A DNA stretch of 64,000 nt from Actinoplanes couchii (GTDB taxonomy: Bacteria; Actinomycetota; Actinomycetes; Mycobacteriales; Micromonosporaceae): assembly GCF_016862075.1 (NCBI RefSeq), contig NZ_BOMG01000049.1, forward strand, positions 34,388 to 98,387. Direction: 5' to 3'. Of this stretch, positions 33,641 through 42,097 are shown piece after piece; position 1 is the first letter of the stretch; the number at the start of each line of letters is the position of its first letter. Position numbers and translations under genes: made by a program. Under the pieces are notes generated by a model. The model had not been told where the DNA came from, did not search any database, and was given only the letters and a program-made list of their open reading frames with translations.

Positions 33641-34809
33641 CGGGCCACCGCCGGTGAACGTCCGACCCGGACCCGGTTGAGCAGGGCGCCCGCGATCTTG
33701 TCGAGCGGCACGATCTCGTCGGCCAGGCCGGCCGTGACCACCGCGCCGGGCATGCCCCAGACCACCGAGGTCGCCTCGTCCTGGGCCAGCACCTCGGAAC
33801 CGGCATCCCGCATGATCTTGGCGCCGTTGCGGCCGTCGTGGCCCATGCCGGTGAGGATGGCGGCGAACGCCGACCCGCCGTAGAGCGCCGCCACCGACCG
33901 GAACATCACGTCCACGGCCGGGCGGCACGAGTTCTCCTGTGGCGCACTGCTGAGCTGTGTCATCGTCGCGGTTCCACGTTTCTGGAAGACCAGGTGGCGA
34001 TCGCCCGGGGCGATGTAGACCGTTCCTGCGGTGAGTTCCATGCCCTGGCCCGCCTCCACCACTTTCAACGCGATGCTGCGGTCCAGCCGCTCGGCGAACA
34101 TCTTGGTGAAGACCGGCGGCATGTGCTGGGTGATGACGATCGGCACCGGCAGGTCCCGGGGCAGGCCGAGCAGCACCTTGGTGAGTGCGTCCGGCCCGCC
34201 GGTGGACGAGCCGATGGCCAGCAGGTCGATCCGGCCACCGGGGGCGCGGCGGCCGGGTGCGCCGGGCCGGGCCGGAGGACCCGCCGACTGCGGGCGGGAC
34301 GCCGGGGACGGTGGCGCGGGTGGGCCGCCGGCCCGGAAGGACGGGGGCGGAGGCCGGAGAGCACCGGTGGGTGCGGGGCCGCGGCTGGGCGGTCCGGCCG
34401 GGCCCCGGCGCCGCCCGCCGAGAGCCTGGATCTTCGGTACGAGTTGCTCCCGCACCGCCGCGATGGACTCCTTGACCGACCCGACGTTGCTCGGTTTGGT
34501 CACGTAGTCGGTGGCGCCGGCGGAGAGCGCCTCCAGGGTGGACGAGGCGCCCGCCGCGGAGAGGGTACTGAACATGATCACTGGGGTGTTGTGCCGTTTT
34601 CGCAGCTCACGAACGGCTTCGATACCGTTCATCTCGGGCATCTCGATATCCATCGTGATGACGTCGGGTTTGAGCTGATCGATCTTCGCCTGGGCGAGCA
34701 GGCCGTTCGAGGCGGTGCCGACGACCTGGATGCCCGCGATCTCGCCGAGGGCGTCGACGATCAGCCGACGAACCACGACGGAATCGTCGACGACGAGTAC
34801 CGAGATCAT
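33637..34809 (-). CDS. cheB: Chemotaxis methylesterase/response regulator CheB
   Basis: A protein of 390 residues. The N-terminal receiver has Asp54 ('ITMDIEMPEMNG'). A Pro/Gly/Arg-rich linker covers about 135-195. The C-terminal methylesterase keeps its active Ser in 'AIGSSTGGPDAL', His in 'VITQHMPPVF' and Asp in 'LTGMGHDGRNGAK'. It removes methyl groups added by CheR. Confidence 0.95.
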   Translation of the reverse strand: MISVLVVDDSVVVRRLIVDALGEIAGIQVVGTASNGLLAQAKIDQLKPDVITMDIEMPEMNGIEAVRELRKRHNTPVIMFSTLSAAGASSTLEALSAGATDYVTKPSNVGSVKESIAAVREQLVPKIQALGGRRRGPAGPPSRGPAPTGALRPPPPSFRAGGPPAPPSPASRPQSAGPPARPGAPGRRAPGGRIDLLAIGSSTGGPDALTKVLLGLPRDLPVPIVITQHMPPVFTKMFAERLDRSIALKVVEAGQGMELTAGTVYIAPGDRHLVFQKRGTATMTQLSSAPQENSCRPAVDVMFRSVAALYGGSAFAAILTGMGHDGRNGAKIMRDAGSEVLAQDEATSVVWGMPGAVVTAGLADEIVPLDKIAGALLNRVRVGRSPAVAR

Positions 34810-34822
34810 GCGACCAATCCCT

Positions 34823-35695
34823 TCAGCCGAGCCAGGCCGGGCCGAGCGCCGCGACCACCGGTGCGAGCAGCCGGTGAGCCGTGGCGGTGTCCAGGAGGTC
34901 ACGCACCACCAGCGCCTGGACGGCACCGCTGAGCATGTTCCAGACGCCGCCGGCACGGTCTGCCAGTGGAATCCCGGCCGTGTCCACCGCTTGCACGAGC
35001 AACATCTGTGCGGCGGCAGCGGTCCGTACCCGGTCCGAGAGGTACGCCGCCCACGACGCCGAGTGCACGGCGGGCGACCATCCGGCGGTGTTGCGCCGGG
35101 CGTCGTCGGCCGCGGTCGAGACCCGTTCCCGGTCCTCGGTCCGCAGCGTCCGGAGCCGGTCGAGCAGCGCCGACACGGTGTAGTGGTGCGGGCCCAGGTC
35201 GATCGGGGCGCCGGCCGGCAGTTTGCGCACCGCCGACACCCACCCGGCGCCGAGCCGGCGCCGGGTGTCCTCGTCCAGCACCTCACGCAGGTAGCTGGCG
35301 ACCGCGGCGTCACAGAGCAGGGCGGTCGCGGCGGCCGCGTCCTCGCTCTGCCGGGCGTCCCGGCCGGTCCCGGCCCAGGTCCAGGACATCACGTCGTAGC
35401 GCAGGCAGGTCAGCAACGAGTCGACCGAACCGATCGGCGCGCGTTCGACGAGGGCGAGGTTGCCGGCCGGGTCGTCCTTCGACATCCCCTTGAGGGTCGG
35501 CATCCGCCGGGCGGCGCTCTCCACCTCGACCCACAGCGGTCCCCGGGCGTTCTCGTCGGGCAGCCGCCCGGCGAGAACCGGCAGGTCGTCGCTCTGCAGG
35601 CGCAGGGCGCGCAGCAGCACCTCGGCCACGGCCGGCCCGCCGTCCAGGCGGGTCAGGTCGAAGCCCAGCACGGGTGCGCTGACCAGGCTGTACAT
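34823..35695 (-). CDS. Unknown protein inside che operon
   Basis: A protein of 290 residues, soluble, Ala/Leu/Arg rich and largely helical, with 'GFDLTRLDGGPAVAEVLLRA' near the start and a C-terminal helical region around 240-285. I do not recognise a known domain. Its ATG shares one base with the cheW stop and it is followed 13 bases later by cheB, so it is made together with the chemotaxis proteins. No membrane helix or signal peptide is visible. It may be a lineage-specific chemotaxis component. Confidence 0.8.
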   Translation of the reverse strand: MYSLVSAPVLGFDLTRLDGGPAVAEVLLRALRLQSDDLPVLAGRLPDENARGPLWVEVESAARRMPTLKGMSKDDPAGNLALVERAPIGSVDSLLTCLRYDVMSWTWAGTGRDARQSEDAAAATALLCDAAVASYLREVLDEDTRRRLGAGWVSAVRKLPAGAPIDLGPHHYTVSALLDRLRTLRTEDRERVSTAADDARRNTAGWSPAVHSASWAAYLSDRVRTAAAAQMLLVQAVDTAGIPLADRAGGVWNMLSGAVQALVVRDLLDTATAHRLLAPVVAALGPAWLG

Positions 35696-36132
35696 CAGTT
35701 GGTGGCGCGGTATGTGTCGACGGCCTGAATGACGTCGAGAGCCAGCATCAACCGCCCGTCCAGCTTGAACGTGCCCACCACGAGTTCCCTGGTCGGGCCG
35801 CTCAGCGTGTCCGGCGGCGGCTCGAACCTCTCGTCGTCCAGATCGACCACCTCGCCGATCTTGTCGACCAGCAGGGACACCGGCTCGCCGTCACCGCGCA
35901 GGATGACGTTCATGACCGGGCCCTTCAGGGCCTGCCGGGGCAGCCCGAGCTGCACCCGCAGGTCCACCGCGGCGATCACCTGCCCGCGCAGGTTGAACAG
36001 GCCACCGACGGCCTGCGGGGCGAGCGGCACCGGGGTGTACTCGTTGTACGAGAGCACCTCCTGGACCGTGTGCACCTCGACGCCGAAGAGCTGGCCGTCC
36101 ACCTCGAAGGTGGCGAACTGACGACTCGCCAT
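35695..36132 (-). CDS. cheW: Chemotaxis coupling protein CheW
   Basis: A protein of 145 residues of the CheW fold: 'FATFEVDGQLFGVEVHTVQE', 'GGLFNLRGQVIAAVDLRVQL' and 'VSLLVDKIGEVVDL'. It links chemoreceptors to CheA. Its start lies one base after the cheA stop. Confidence 0.95.
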   Translation of the reverse strand: MASRQFATFEVDGQLFGVEVHTVQEVLSYNEYTPVPLAPQAVGGLFNLRGQVIAAVDLRVQLGLPRQALKGPVMNVILRGDGEPVSLLVDKIGEVVDLDDERFEPPPDTLSGPTRELVVGTFKLDGRLMLALDVIQAVDTYRATN

Positions 36133-36133
36133 G

Positions 36134-38491
36134 TCAGGCCTCCACCAGCATGTCGTCCATGGAATCGCTGTAGAAGTTCGGGTCCGCGGCGAGGATCGCC
36201 CGGCGCACGTCGAGCAGCTCGGTGACCCGTTGCTGGATCACCGCCGTGCCGACCAGGCCGTCCTCCTCCGCGTCGCGGCGGGCGGTCGTCGAGTTCTCGG
36301 CGATGTCCACGATCCGGTCGACCACCAGTGCCACGCTCTTCCCGCCCTCGCTGTAGACGACCACCGACACGGTGTCGCCCTCGAGTTCCTCGCCGTACGC
36401 CCCGAGCAGGTGCGACAGCCGTACCAGCGGCAGGATCTGCCCGCGGTACTGGACCACCTCGCGGGAGCCGGCGTGCTCGATCCGGTCGCGCGGGAACTCC
36501 TCCAGTCGCGTGACCGTGTCCAGCGGGATCGCCACCCGGCGCTCGCCGACCGCGGTGACCAGCAGACGTTCGGTGCTGCCGGAGCCGCTGCCGCGCTTGT
36601 CGACGACGTTCTCCCGCTCCGAGTCGACGGCCAGGTGCGAACGCCGGGCCAGCGACGAGACGTCCAGGATCAGACCCACCTTGCCGTCACCGAGGATCGT
36701 CGCCCCGGCGTACAGGCCGATGTCCTTGAATCTGGTGTTGAGGGCCTTGACCACGACTTCTTCGGTGTTCAGCACCCGGTCCACGACCAGGCCGAACCGC
36801 CTGCCGTCGGCCTGCAGCACCATGATGTAGACCCCCTGGTCGCCGCCGACCTCCAGGCCGAGGGCCCGGTCCAGGCGCACCAGCGGGAGCAGTTTGCCGC
36901 GCAACCGGTAGACCGGCGCTCCGGAGGCGTACTCGACCTTGGTGGTGTTGCCGTCGATGAAGACCAGCTCCAGCACCGCCACCTGCGGTACGACGTACCG
37001 CTGGTCGGCGCAGTCGACGGTGAGCGCCTGGATGATCGCCAGGGTCAGCGGGATGGTGAGCCGCCAGACCGTGCCCTCGCCGGGTGTCGAGTCGACGCTG
37101 ACCGCGCCACCGATGTTCTCGATGTTGGTCTTCACCACGTCCATGCCGACACCGCGGCCGGAGACGTTGGTGACCTTGGCGGCGGTGGAGAAGCCGGGCT
37201 GGAAGACCATCGCCATGATGTCGCGGCGGTCCATGTTCGGCACCTGCTCCGGCCGGAGCAGACCCTTCTCCACGGCCTTCTGCGCGATCCGTTCGATGTT
37301 CAGGCCGGCGCCGTCGTCGGCCACCTCGACCGCGACGTGCCCGCCCTCGTGGTAGGCGCGCAGGGTCAGCGTGCCCTCGGTGCCCTTGCCCGCGGCGGTC
37401 CGCTTGTCCGGGTCCTCGATGCCGTGGTCGACGGCGTTGCGGACCAGGTGGGTCAGCGGGTCCTTGACCGCTTCCAGCAGGCTGCGGTCGAGTTCGGTCT
37501 CCTTGCCCTGCATCACCAGCTGGACCTGTTTGCCGAGCGAGTTGCTCAGGTCCCGGACGACGCGGGGCAGCTTGGACCAGATGTGCTCGATGGGCTGCAT
37601 GCGGGTCTTCATGATGCCCTCTTGCAGCTCACTGGTGATCATGCCGAGCCGCTGGGCGCTGCGGACCAGACCGGAGTCACCGATCTCCATCACGCCGCGG
37701 ACCAGCTGGTTCCGGGCCAGTACCAGCTCACCGACCATGTTCAGCAGGGTGTCCAGCAGCTCGACGTCGACCCGGATCGCGCTGTCCGCGATGCTCCGTT
37801 TCGGCGTCTGCGACTGGAGTGCCTCGTTGACCGCGGCCGGCTGGGTCTTGCCCTCCTCCAGCAGGATCGTGCCGAGTTTGCGCTCGTCGCCCTCGATCTG
37901 CTGCTGCAGTGCCGAGGCGACGTCGGTGGACTCGGCCGCGCCGGCGTCGACGAGCATCTGGCCGAGCGGCTGACGCTGCTCCTCGACCGGCTCGGGGGCC
38001 GGCCGGACCACGGCTTCGGCCTCCTGCTCGACGCTCACCGGCTCCTCGGCCTCGAAGGCCGGGTTCGGGGCGGGCGCCGGAGCGGCGGCCGGAGCACCGT
38101 CCGTCGGTGCGTTCATCTGCGCCTGGATCTTGACGATCATCGTCTCGATGTCGACCTCGGCCTCGGACCCGTTCTCCTCGATGGAGGAGAGGATCGCCCG
38201 GACGCCGTCGATACAGAGCAGCAGTACGGTGATGGTGTCCGGCGTGACCGGCTGAACGCCGTCGCGGAGGCGGGAGAGCAGGGACTCACCGGCGTGGGCC
38301 AGCTTCTCCAGCCGCGAGAACGCGAGGAAACCACTGGTGCCCTTGATGGTGTGGATCGCCCGGAAGATGCGGGAGATCAGATCGCGAGAGCCCGGCTCCT
38401 GTTCGAGGCTGACGAGATCCCGGTCGATCTGGTCCAGGTTCTCGTGGCTCTCCATGAGGAATTCGCCGACGATCTCGCCCATGTCTTCCAC
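36134..38491 (-). CDS. cheA: Chemotaxis histidine kinase CheA
   Basis: A protein of 785 residues. The Hpt domain has His47 in 'IFRAIHTIKGTSGF'. A Pro/Ala linker leads to two LG-type repeats at about 176-228 ('LGQMLVDAGAAESTDVASAL' and 'LGTILLEEGKTQPAAVNEAL') where CheY-binding P2 normally lies. Then come dimerisation (about 240-300), the ATPase domain (N box 'LVRNAVDHGIEDPD', 'VADDGAGLN'), and two tandem CheW-like domains (about 510-640 and 655-765). GTG start nine bases after AGGAGG. First gene of the che operon. Confidence 0.95.
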   Translation of the reverse strand: MEDMGEIVGEFLMESHENLDQIDRDLVSLEQEPGSRDLISRIFRAIHTIKGTSGFLAFSRLEKLAHAGESLLSRLRDGVQPVTPDTITVLLLCIDGVRAILSSIEENGSEAEVDIETMIVKIQAQMNAPTDGAPAAAPAPAPNPAFEAEEPVSVEQEAEAVVRPAPEPVEEQRQPLGQMLVDAGAAESTDVASALQQQIEGDERKLGTILLEEGKTQPAAVNEALQSQTPKRSIADSAIRVDVELLDTLLNMVGELVLARNQLVRGVMEIGDSGLVRSAQRLGMITSELQEGIMKTRMQPIEHIWSKLPRVVRDLSNSLGKQVQLVMQGKETELDRSLLEAVKDPLTHLVRNAVDHGIEDPDKRTAAGKGTEGTLTLRAYHEGGHVAVEVADDGAGLNIERIAQKAVEKGLLRPEQVPNMDRRDIMAMVFQPGFSTAAKVTNVSGRGVGMDVVKTNIENIGGAVSVDSTPGEGTVWRLTIPLTLAIIQALTVDCADQRYVVPQVAVLELVFIDGNTTKVEYASGAPVYRLRGKLLPLVRLDRALGLEVGGDQGVYIMVLQADGRRFGLVVDRVLNTEEVVVKALNTRFKDIGLYAGATILGDGKVGLILDVSSLARRSHLAVDSERENVVDKRGSGSGSTERLLVTAVGERRVAIPLDTVTRLEEFPRDRIEHAGSREVVQYRGQILPLVRLSHLLGAYGEELEGDTVSVVVYSEGGKSVALVVDRIVDIAENSTTARRDAEEDGLVGTAVIQQRVTELLDVRRAILAADPNFYSDSMDDMLVEA

Positions 38492-38525
38492 TGCTTGCTA
38501 CCTCCTGCTCGGCTTCACTGCCCTC

Positions 38526-38551
38526 ATCGGTCCAAGGGCGCGCCAACTGAG
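38526..38551 (-). promoter_or_regulatory. FliA-type promoter for che operon
   Basis: On the minus strand the sequence reads CTCA, 16 bases, ACCGAT; the CCGA core of the -10 is kept. It lies in the 75-base gap before cheA and predicts a leader of about 30 bases. It is the weakest -10 of the set together with the fliJ promoter. Confidence 0.5.
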
Positions 38552-38566
38552 AAGACTCACCCGGTT

Positions 38567-39265
38567 TCAGGACTCCCCGCCGGGCCGGCGATAGCGATAA
38601 CCGAATCCGCGCACCGATTCGATCGGTGATTCGTCCGGATCGGACCAGCCGAGCTTGCGCCGCAGCCGCAGTACCGCGAACTTGACCCGCTCCTGGCCGA
38701 TGCCGGTCGGGTCGTCCCAGGCCTGGGTCAGCAGCTGGTTCGGCGAGAGGACCGCGCCGGCGTGCCGGACCAGTGCGTTGAGCAGGCGGAACTCGGTCGG
38801 GGTGAGACGTTTCTCCTCACCCTTGACGTAGACCCGGCGCTTGGTCGGGTCGAGGTGCACGAGGCCGTCGTCGTAGACCTGGCTGGCCCAGTTGTTCTGT
38901 CCGCTGGAGGACCGCCGCAACAGCGCCTCCACCCGGGCCAGCAGTTCGTTGTTGGCGAACGGCTTGGTCAGGTAGTCGTCGGCGCCGCCCCGCAGGCCGC
39001 GCACCTTCTCCGCCTCCTGGCCGTGCGCGGTGAGGACCAGTACCGGGACGTCCGAGACGTCACGCAGCCGTTCCAGCACCTGCCAGCCGTCCATCTCCGG
39101 CAGTCCGACGTCGAGCACCACCAGATCGGGATGCTCGGCGTACGCCTCCTTCAACCCGGATCGGCCGTCGGCGGCGTGTGCCACCTCGTAACCAGCCCGG
39201 CTGAACAGCAATCTCAGCGCGAGTGCGATATCCGGGTCGTCCTCGACCACGAGTAGGCGACTCAT
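38567..39265 (-). CDS. OmpR/PhoB-type response regulator
   Basis: A protein of 232 residues. The receiver has Asp52 ('LVVLDVGLPEMDGW') and Lys in 'DYLTKPFANNE'. A winged-helix DNA-binding domain covers about 130-228 ('RLTPTEFRLLNALVRHAG', 'VKFAVLRLRRKLGW', 'VRGFGYRYRR'). No histidine kinase gene is adjacent, so it is an orphan in this window. It is upstream of the che operon in the same direction, but a FliA-type promoter lies between. A dyad at 39,400 could be an operator. Confidence 0.92.
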   Translation of the reverse strand: MSRLLVVEDDPDIALALRLLFSRAGYEVAHAADGRSGLKEAYAEHPDLVVLDVGLPEMDGWQVLERLRDVSDVPVLVLTAHGQEAEKVRGLRGGADDYLTKPFANNELLARVEALLRRSSSGQNNWASQVYDDGLVHLDPTKRRVYVKGEEKRLTPTEFRLLNALVRHAGAVLSPNQLLTQAWDDPTGIGQERVKFAVLRLRRKLGWSDPDESPIESVRGFGYRYRRPGGES

Positions 39266-39399
39266 CCTCAGCTCCCCCTGCCCCCGACCCGCGCTCGTGC
39301 CCCGTACGGACAACAGGAGTCCTCCGGGCACGCGGATGGCACCACCCGCGCGATGGCGGGCGGGAAAAATCCGTGGCGTGAACACACCCCATAGCGTGA

Positions 39400-39427
39400 T
39401 GTGACCGCCTATATGCGGACAGTCACA
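39400..39427. promoter_or_regulatory. Dyad symmetry between response regulator and CAP gene
   Basis: Arms TGTGA and TCACA flank an inner CCGC/GCGG pair around CTATAT. It lies 135 bases upstream of the response regulator and 220 bases upstream of the CAP gene, in a 381-base gap in which I see no gene. It may be a regulator binding site; this is inference only. Confidence 0.3.
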
Positions 39428-39646
39428 GCCTAGCGCCGGGCGGGGGTGTGCGAGCCGGTCCGCGAGGATCCGCCCGGACAGCCCGTTCCCACGCTTACCG
39501 GGCATCCCCGTGGGCAGCCCCTCAGACTGACATCCAGCCGCACGACGTTTCGTCCGTTCAGCGAAAGAAGTGACACGTCGCGCACAACGGGGTGCGATAA
39601 CCGGGACGGGCCGATCCGTGCCCGGATTCGCCATCTGGGAGGCCCT

Positions 39647-40126
39647 GTGCTGGTAAGACATGTCGCCGCGCTGGCGGTGGCGCCGACCCTGCTGGTCGCC
39701 GGAAGCCCGGCTTCGGCAGAGGACGCGCCACCGGTGGACCGGGCCCGTGCGGTGATGCAGCAGGTGGTCCACCTGACCAACCAGGAACGCACGGCGGCCG
39801 GGTGCCCGGCGCTCGTCATCGACGACCACCTGGTGACCGCGTCACTGCGGCAGAGCGACTACATGGCGCGAACCAGGCTGTTCAGTCATGTCTGGCGCAA
39901 CGGGTCGACGTTCACCGACCGCAGCGAGGACGCCGGCTATCGACGGCCGGCCGGGGAGAACATCGCCTGGGGTTACCGCAGCGCCGGTGACGTGGTCCGG
40001 GCCTGGATGAAGAGCCGGGCCCACCGGCGCAACATCCTCAACTGCGAGGCGCGGGCGATGGGTGCCGGCGTGACCTTCGCCGCCGACGGCACCCCTTATT
40101 ACACCCAGGTCTTCGGCTGGGATTAG
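39647..40126 (+). CDS. Secreted CAP-domain (SCP/PR1-like) protein
   Basis: A protein of 159 residues with a signal peptide ('HVAALAVAPTLLVAGSPASA', cut near residue 24) and one CAP domain: 'LTNQERTAAGCPALVIDDHL', 'MARTRLFSHVWRNGSTF', 'AGENIAWGY' and 'WMKSRAHRRNILNCEARAMG'. The His/Glu cavity residues of the fold appear present. Bacterial CAP proteins are secreted and of uncertain function. The GTG follows GGGAGG; a longer frame upstream lacks a signal peptide and is rejected. Confidence 0.88.
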   Translation: MLVRHVAALAVAPTLLVAGSPASAEDAPPVDRARAVMQQVVHLTNQERTAAGCPALVIDDHLVTASLRQSDYMARTRLFSHVWRNGSTFTDRSEDAGYRRPAGENIAWGYRSAGDVVRAWMKSRAHRRNILNCEARAMGAGVTFAADGTPYYTQVFGWD

Positions 40127-40127
40127 C

Positions 40128-41168
40128 TCACAGCTCGCAGTTGACCAGCACCGGCTCGGGGTGCAGCTCGACGCCGAAGCGGTCGCGAACTCCGTCCCGG
40201 ATGACCCGGGCCAGGTCCAGCAGCGCGGCCGTGGTCCCGGAACCCCGGTTGGTCAGCGCGAGCGTGTGCTTGCCGGAGATCGCCACCCCGGCGCCGGCGA
40301 AGCCCTTGGGGAACCCCGCGTTCTCGATCAGCCAGGCCGCCGGGATCTTGACCGTGCCGTCCGCGCCCGGCCAGTGCGGCATCTCGCCGAGAGTCGCGAA
40401 GAACTCCGCCGGCACGACCGGGTTGGTGAAGAAGGAACCCACCGACCAGGTGTCCCGGTCCTCCGGGTCGAGCACCATGCCCTTGCCGGCCCGCAGTTTC
40501 AGCACGGTGTCCCGGGCCTGGCGCAGCGGCACCCGGTCACCGGCCTCGGCGCCGAGGGTGCGGGCCAGCTCCGCGTACCGGATCGGGGCGGAGTCGCCGG
40601 ACCGGCCCAGCCGGAAGTCGACGGCGGTCACCAGATAGCGGTCGTTGTGCTTGAACACGCTGGAGCGGTAGCCGAAACCGCACTGCTCGGGGGTCATCAC
40701 CAGGCTCTGCCCGGCGACCCGGTCGTAGGCGTGCACCGCCTCGATGGTGTGCGCGACCTCCTGCCCGTACGCCCCCACGTTCTGGATCGGGGTGGAACCG
40801 GCCGCACCGGGGATCCCGGACAGGCACTCGACCCCGGACCACCCGTTCTCGATCGTGGTCGCGACGAAGTCGTCCCACGGCTCGCCGGCCGCCACCCGTA
40901 CCAGAAAACTGTCCTGATCTTCGCCGACCGTCTCGATGCCACGGGTGCGCAGCAGGAGCACCTCGCCCGCGAAACCCTCGTCACCGACGACCAGGTTGCT
41001 GCCACCGGCGAGGATCAGCAGTGGGCGCCCGGCCGCGGCGGCCGCACGCACCGTCTCGACCGCCTCGTCCGTATGGACCGCCGTGGTCACTGTGCCGGCG
41101 GGCCCGCCGAGGCGTAGCGTCGTGTAGGACGCCAGGAATCTCTCCGGTGCCGAAGGGGTATCAGTCAC
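40128..41168 (-). CDS. murB: UDP-N-acetylenolpyruvoylglucosamine reductase MurB
   Basis: A protein of 346 residues, an FAD enzyme of cell-wall precursor synthesis. FAD contacts include 'LLILAGGSNLVVGDEGFAGE' and 'LSGIPGAAGSTPIQNVGAYG'. The Arg region 'CGFGYRSSVFKHNDRYLV' and the Ser-containing 'WSVGSFFTNPVV' are catalytic parts. The C-terminal 'GISGKH'-like loop reads 'AISGKHTLALTNRGSGT'. It ends one base after the convergent CAP gene. Confidence 0.97.
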   Translation of the reverse strand: MTDTPSAPERFLASYTTLRLGGPAGTVTTAVHTDEAVETVRAAAAAGRPLLILAGGSNLVVGDEGFAGEVLLLRTRGIETVGEDQDSFLVRVAAGEPWDDFVATTIENGWSGVECLSGIPGAAGSTPIQNVGAYGQEVAHTIEAVHAYDRVAGQSLVMTPEQCGFGYRSSVFKHNDRYLVTAVDFRLGRSGDSAPIRYAELARTLGAEAGDRVPLRQARDTVLKLRAGKGMVLDPEDRDTWSVGSFFTNPVVPAEFFATLGEMPHWPGADGTVKIPAAWLIENAGFPKGFAGAGVAISGKHTLALTNRGSGTTAALLDLARVIRDGVRDRFGVELHPEPVLVNCEL

Positions 41169-41253
41169 ACCACAACCCTAGGGGCTCTTGAGACGAGGTG
41201 TCCCAGTGGGCGAGGGTTGACCGGCGGTCCGGCTGAGCGGGGAGACGACTGCG

Positions 41254-42009
41254 ATGAGGTTGCACGCGACGAAGGATTTCTGGTTGGCGGCACTGCGCGC
41301 CGACGGCCCGGCGTTCTGGGACGCCGTTGCCGAGAGCGGGCCCGATTCGGCGGTTCCCGGTGTCCCCGAGTGGACCGTCGCCGACCTCGCCCAGCACGTC
41401 ACCGAGACGCTGCAGTGGGTGCGCGGGCTGGTCGCCCGCGGGGTCACCGACCGGCCGGAGCCGATGGCGACCCTGCCGCGCGAGGGCTGGACCGAGACGC
41501 TCGACCTGCTGCGCCGCGAGGTGACCGGCACGATCGAGACGCTGGAGGCCCTGGACCCGGACTTCCCGGCGTGGAACTGGGCGCCCCAGCCGAAACGGGC
41601 CGGCTTCTGGGACCGCCGGGTCGCCCACGAGATGTCGGTGCACCGGTGGGACGCCGAGTCCGCCGCCGGCCGGGCCGTCCCGATCGAGACCAAGCTGGCC
41701 ACCGACGGTGTCAGCGAGATCCTGGACACCTGGCTGCCGGCCGGCCGGCGCAACGGCCCGACCGATCTGCACGGGGTGGTGCACCTGGTCGGGGCGGACG
41801 CCGGGCAGGAGTGGTTCGTCCGCCTGCGCGGCGCCGGGATCGCGCTGCTGGACACCGACACCCTCCTGGACAGCGACGATCACCACGCGCGGGCCAAGGT
41901 CACCGGCAGTGTGAGCGACCTCCAGCTGGCGCTGATGGGCCGCAAAGCACCCGACCAGCTGGCGCTCACCGGGGATCCCCGGCTCTTTCAAGCACTGCGA
42001 ACAGGCTGA
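41254..42009 (+). CDS. DinB/MDMPI-family (mycothiol-dependent type) protein
   Basis: A protein of 251 residues of the actinobacterial maleylpyruvate isomerase-like family. 'VPEWTVADLAQHVTETLQWV' and 'RRVAHEMSVHRWDAESAAGR' supply the metal-binding His and Glu residues of the four-helix DinB-like domain. A C-terminal SCP2-like part ('LALMGRKAPDQLALTGDPRL') follows. Members use mycothiol or have unknown substrates. It diverges from murB. Confidence 0.82.
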   Translation: MRLHATKDFWLAALRADGPAFWDAVAESGPDSAVPGVPEWTVADLAQHVTETLQWVRGLVARGVTDRPEPMATLPREGWTETLDLLRREVTGTIETLEALDPDFPAWNWAPQPKRAGFWDRRVAHEMSVHRWDAESAAGRAVPIETKLATDGVSEILDTWLPAGRRNGPTDLHGVVHLVGADAGQEWFVRLRGAGIALLDTDTLLDSDDHHARAKVTGSVSDLQLALMGRKAPDQLALTGDPRLFQALRTG

Positions 42010-42028
42010 CAGTTCACACCGAGCGCCG

Positions 42029-42065
42029 TTGTCACACCGACGCCAAGCCGTAAGATGAACCGGTT
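42029..42065 (+). promoter_or_regulatory. Promoter and likely LacI-type operator of the beta-glucosidase gene
   Basis: TTGTCA (42,029-42,034), 16 bases, TAAGAT (42,051-42,056) looks like a housekeeping sigma promoter. The palindrome AACCGGTT (42,058-42,065) follows at once, over the expected start point, with the central CG typical of LacI-family operators. The LacI-type gene lies directly after the beta-glucosidase gene. Confidence 0.5.
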
Positions 42066-42097
42066 AAGTACTGCGGATCATCAAGAGCGGAGAAGAC

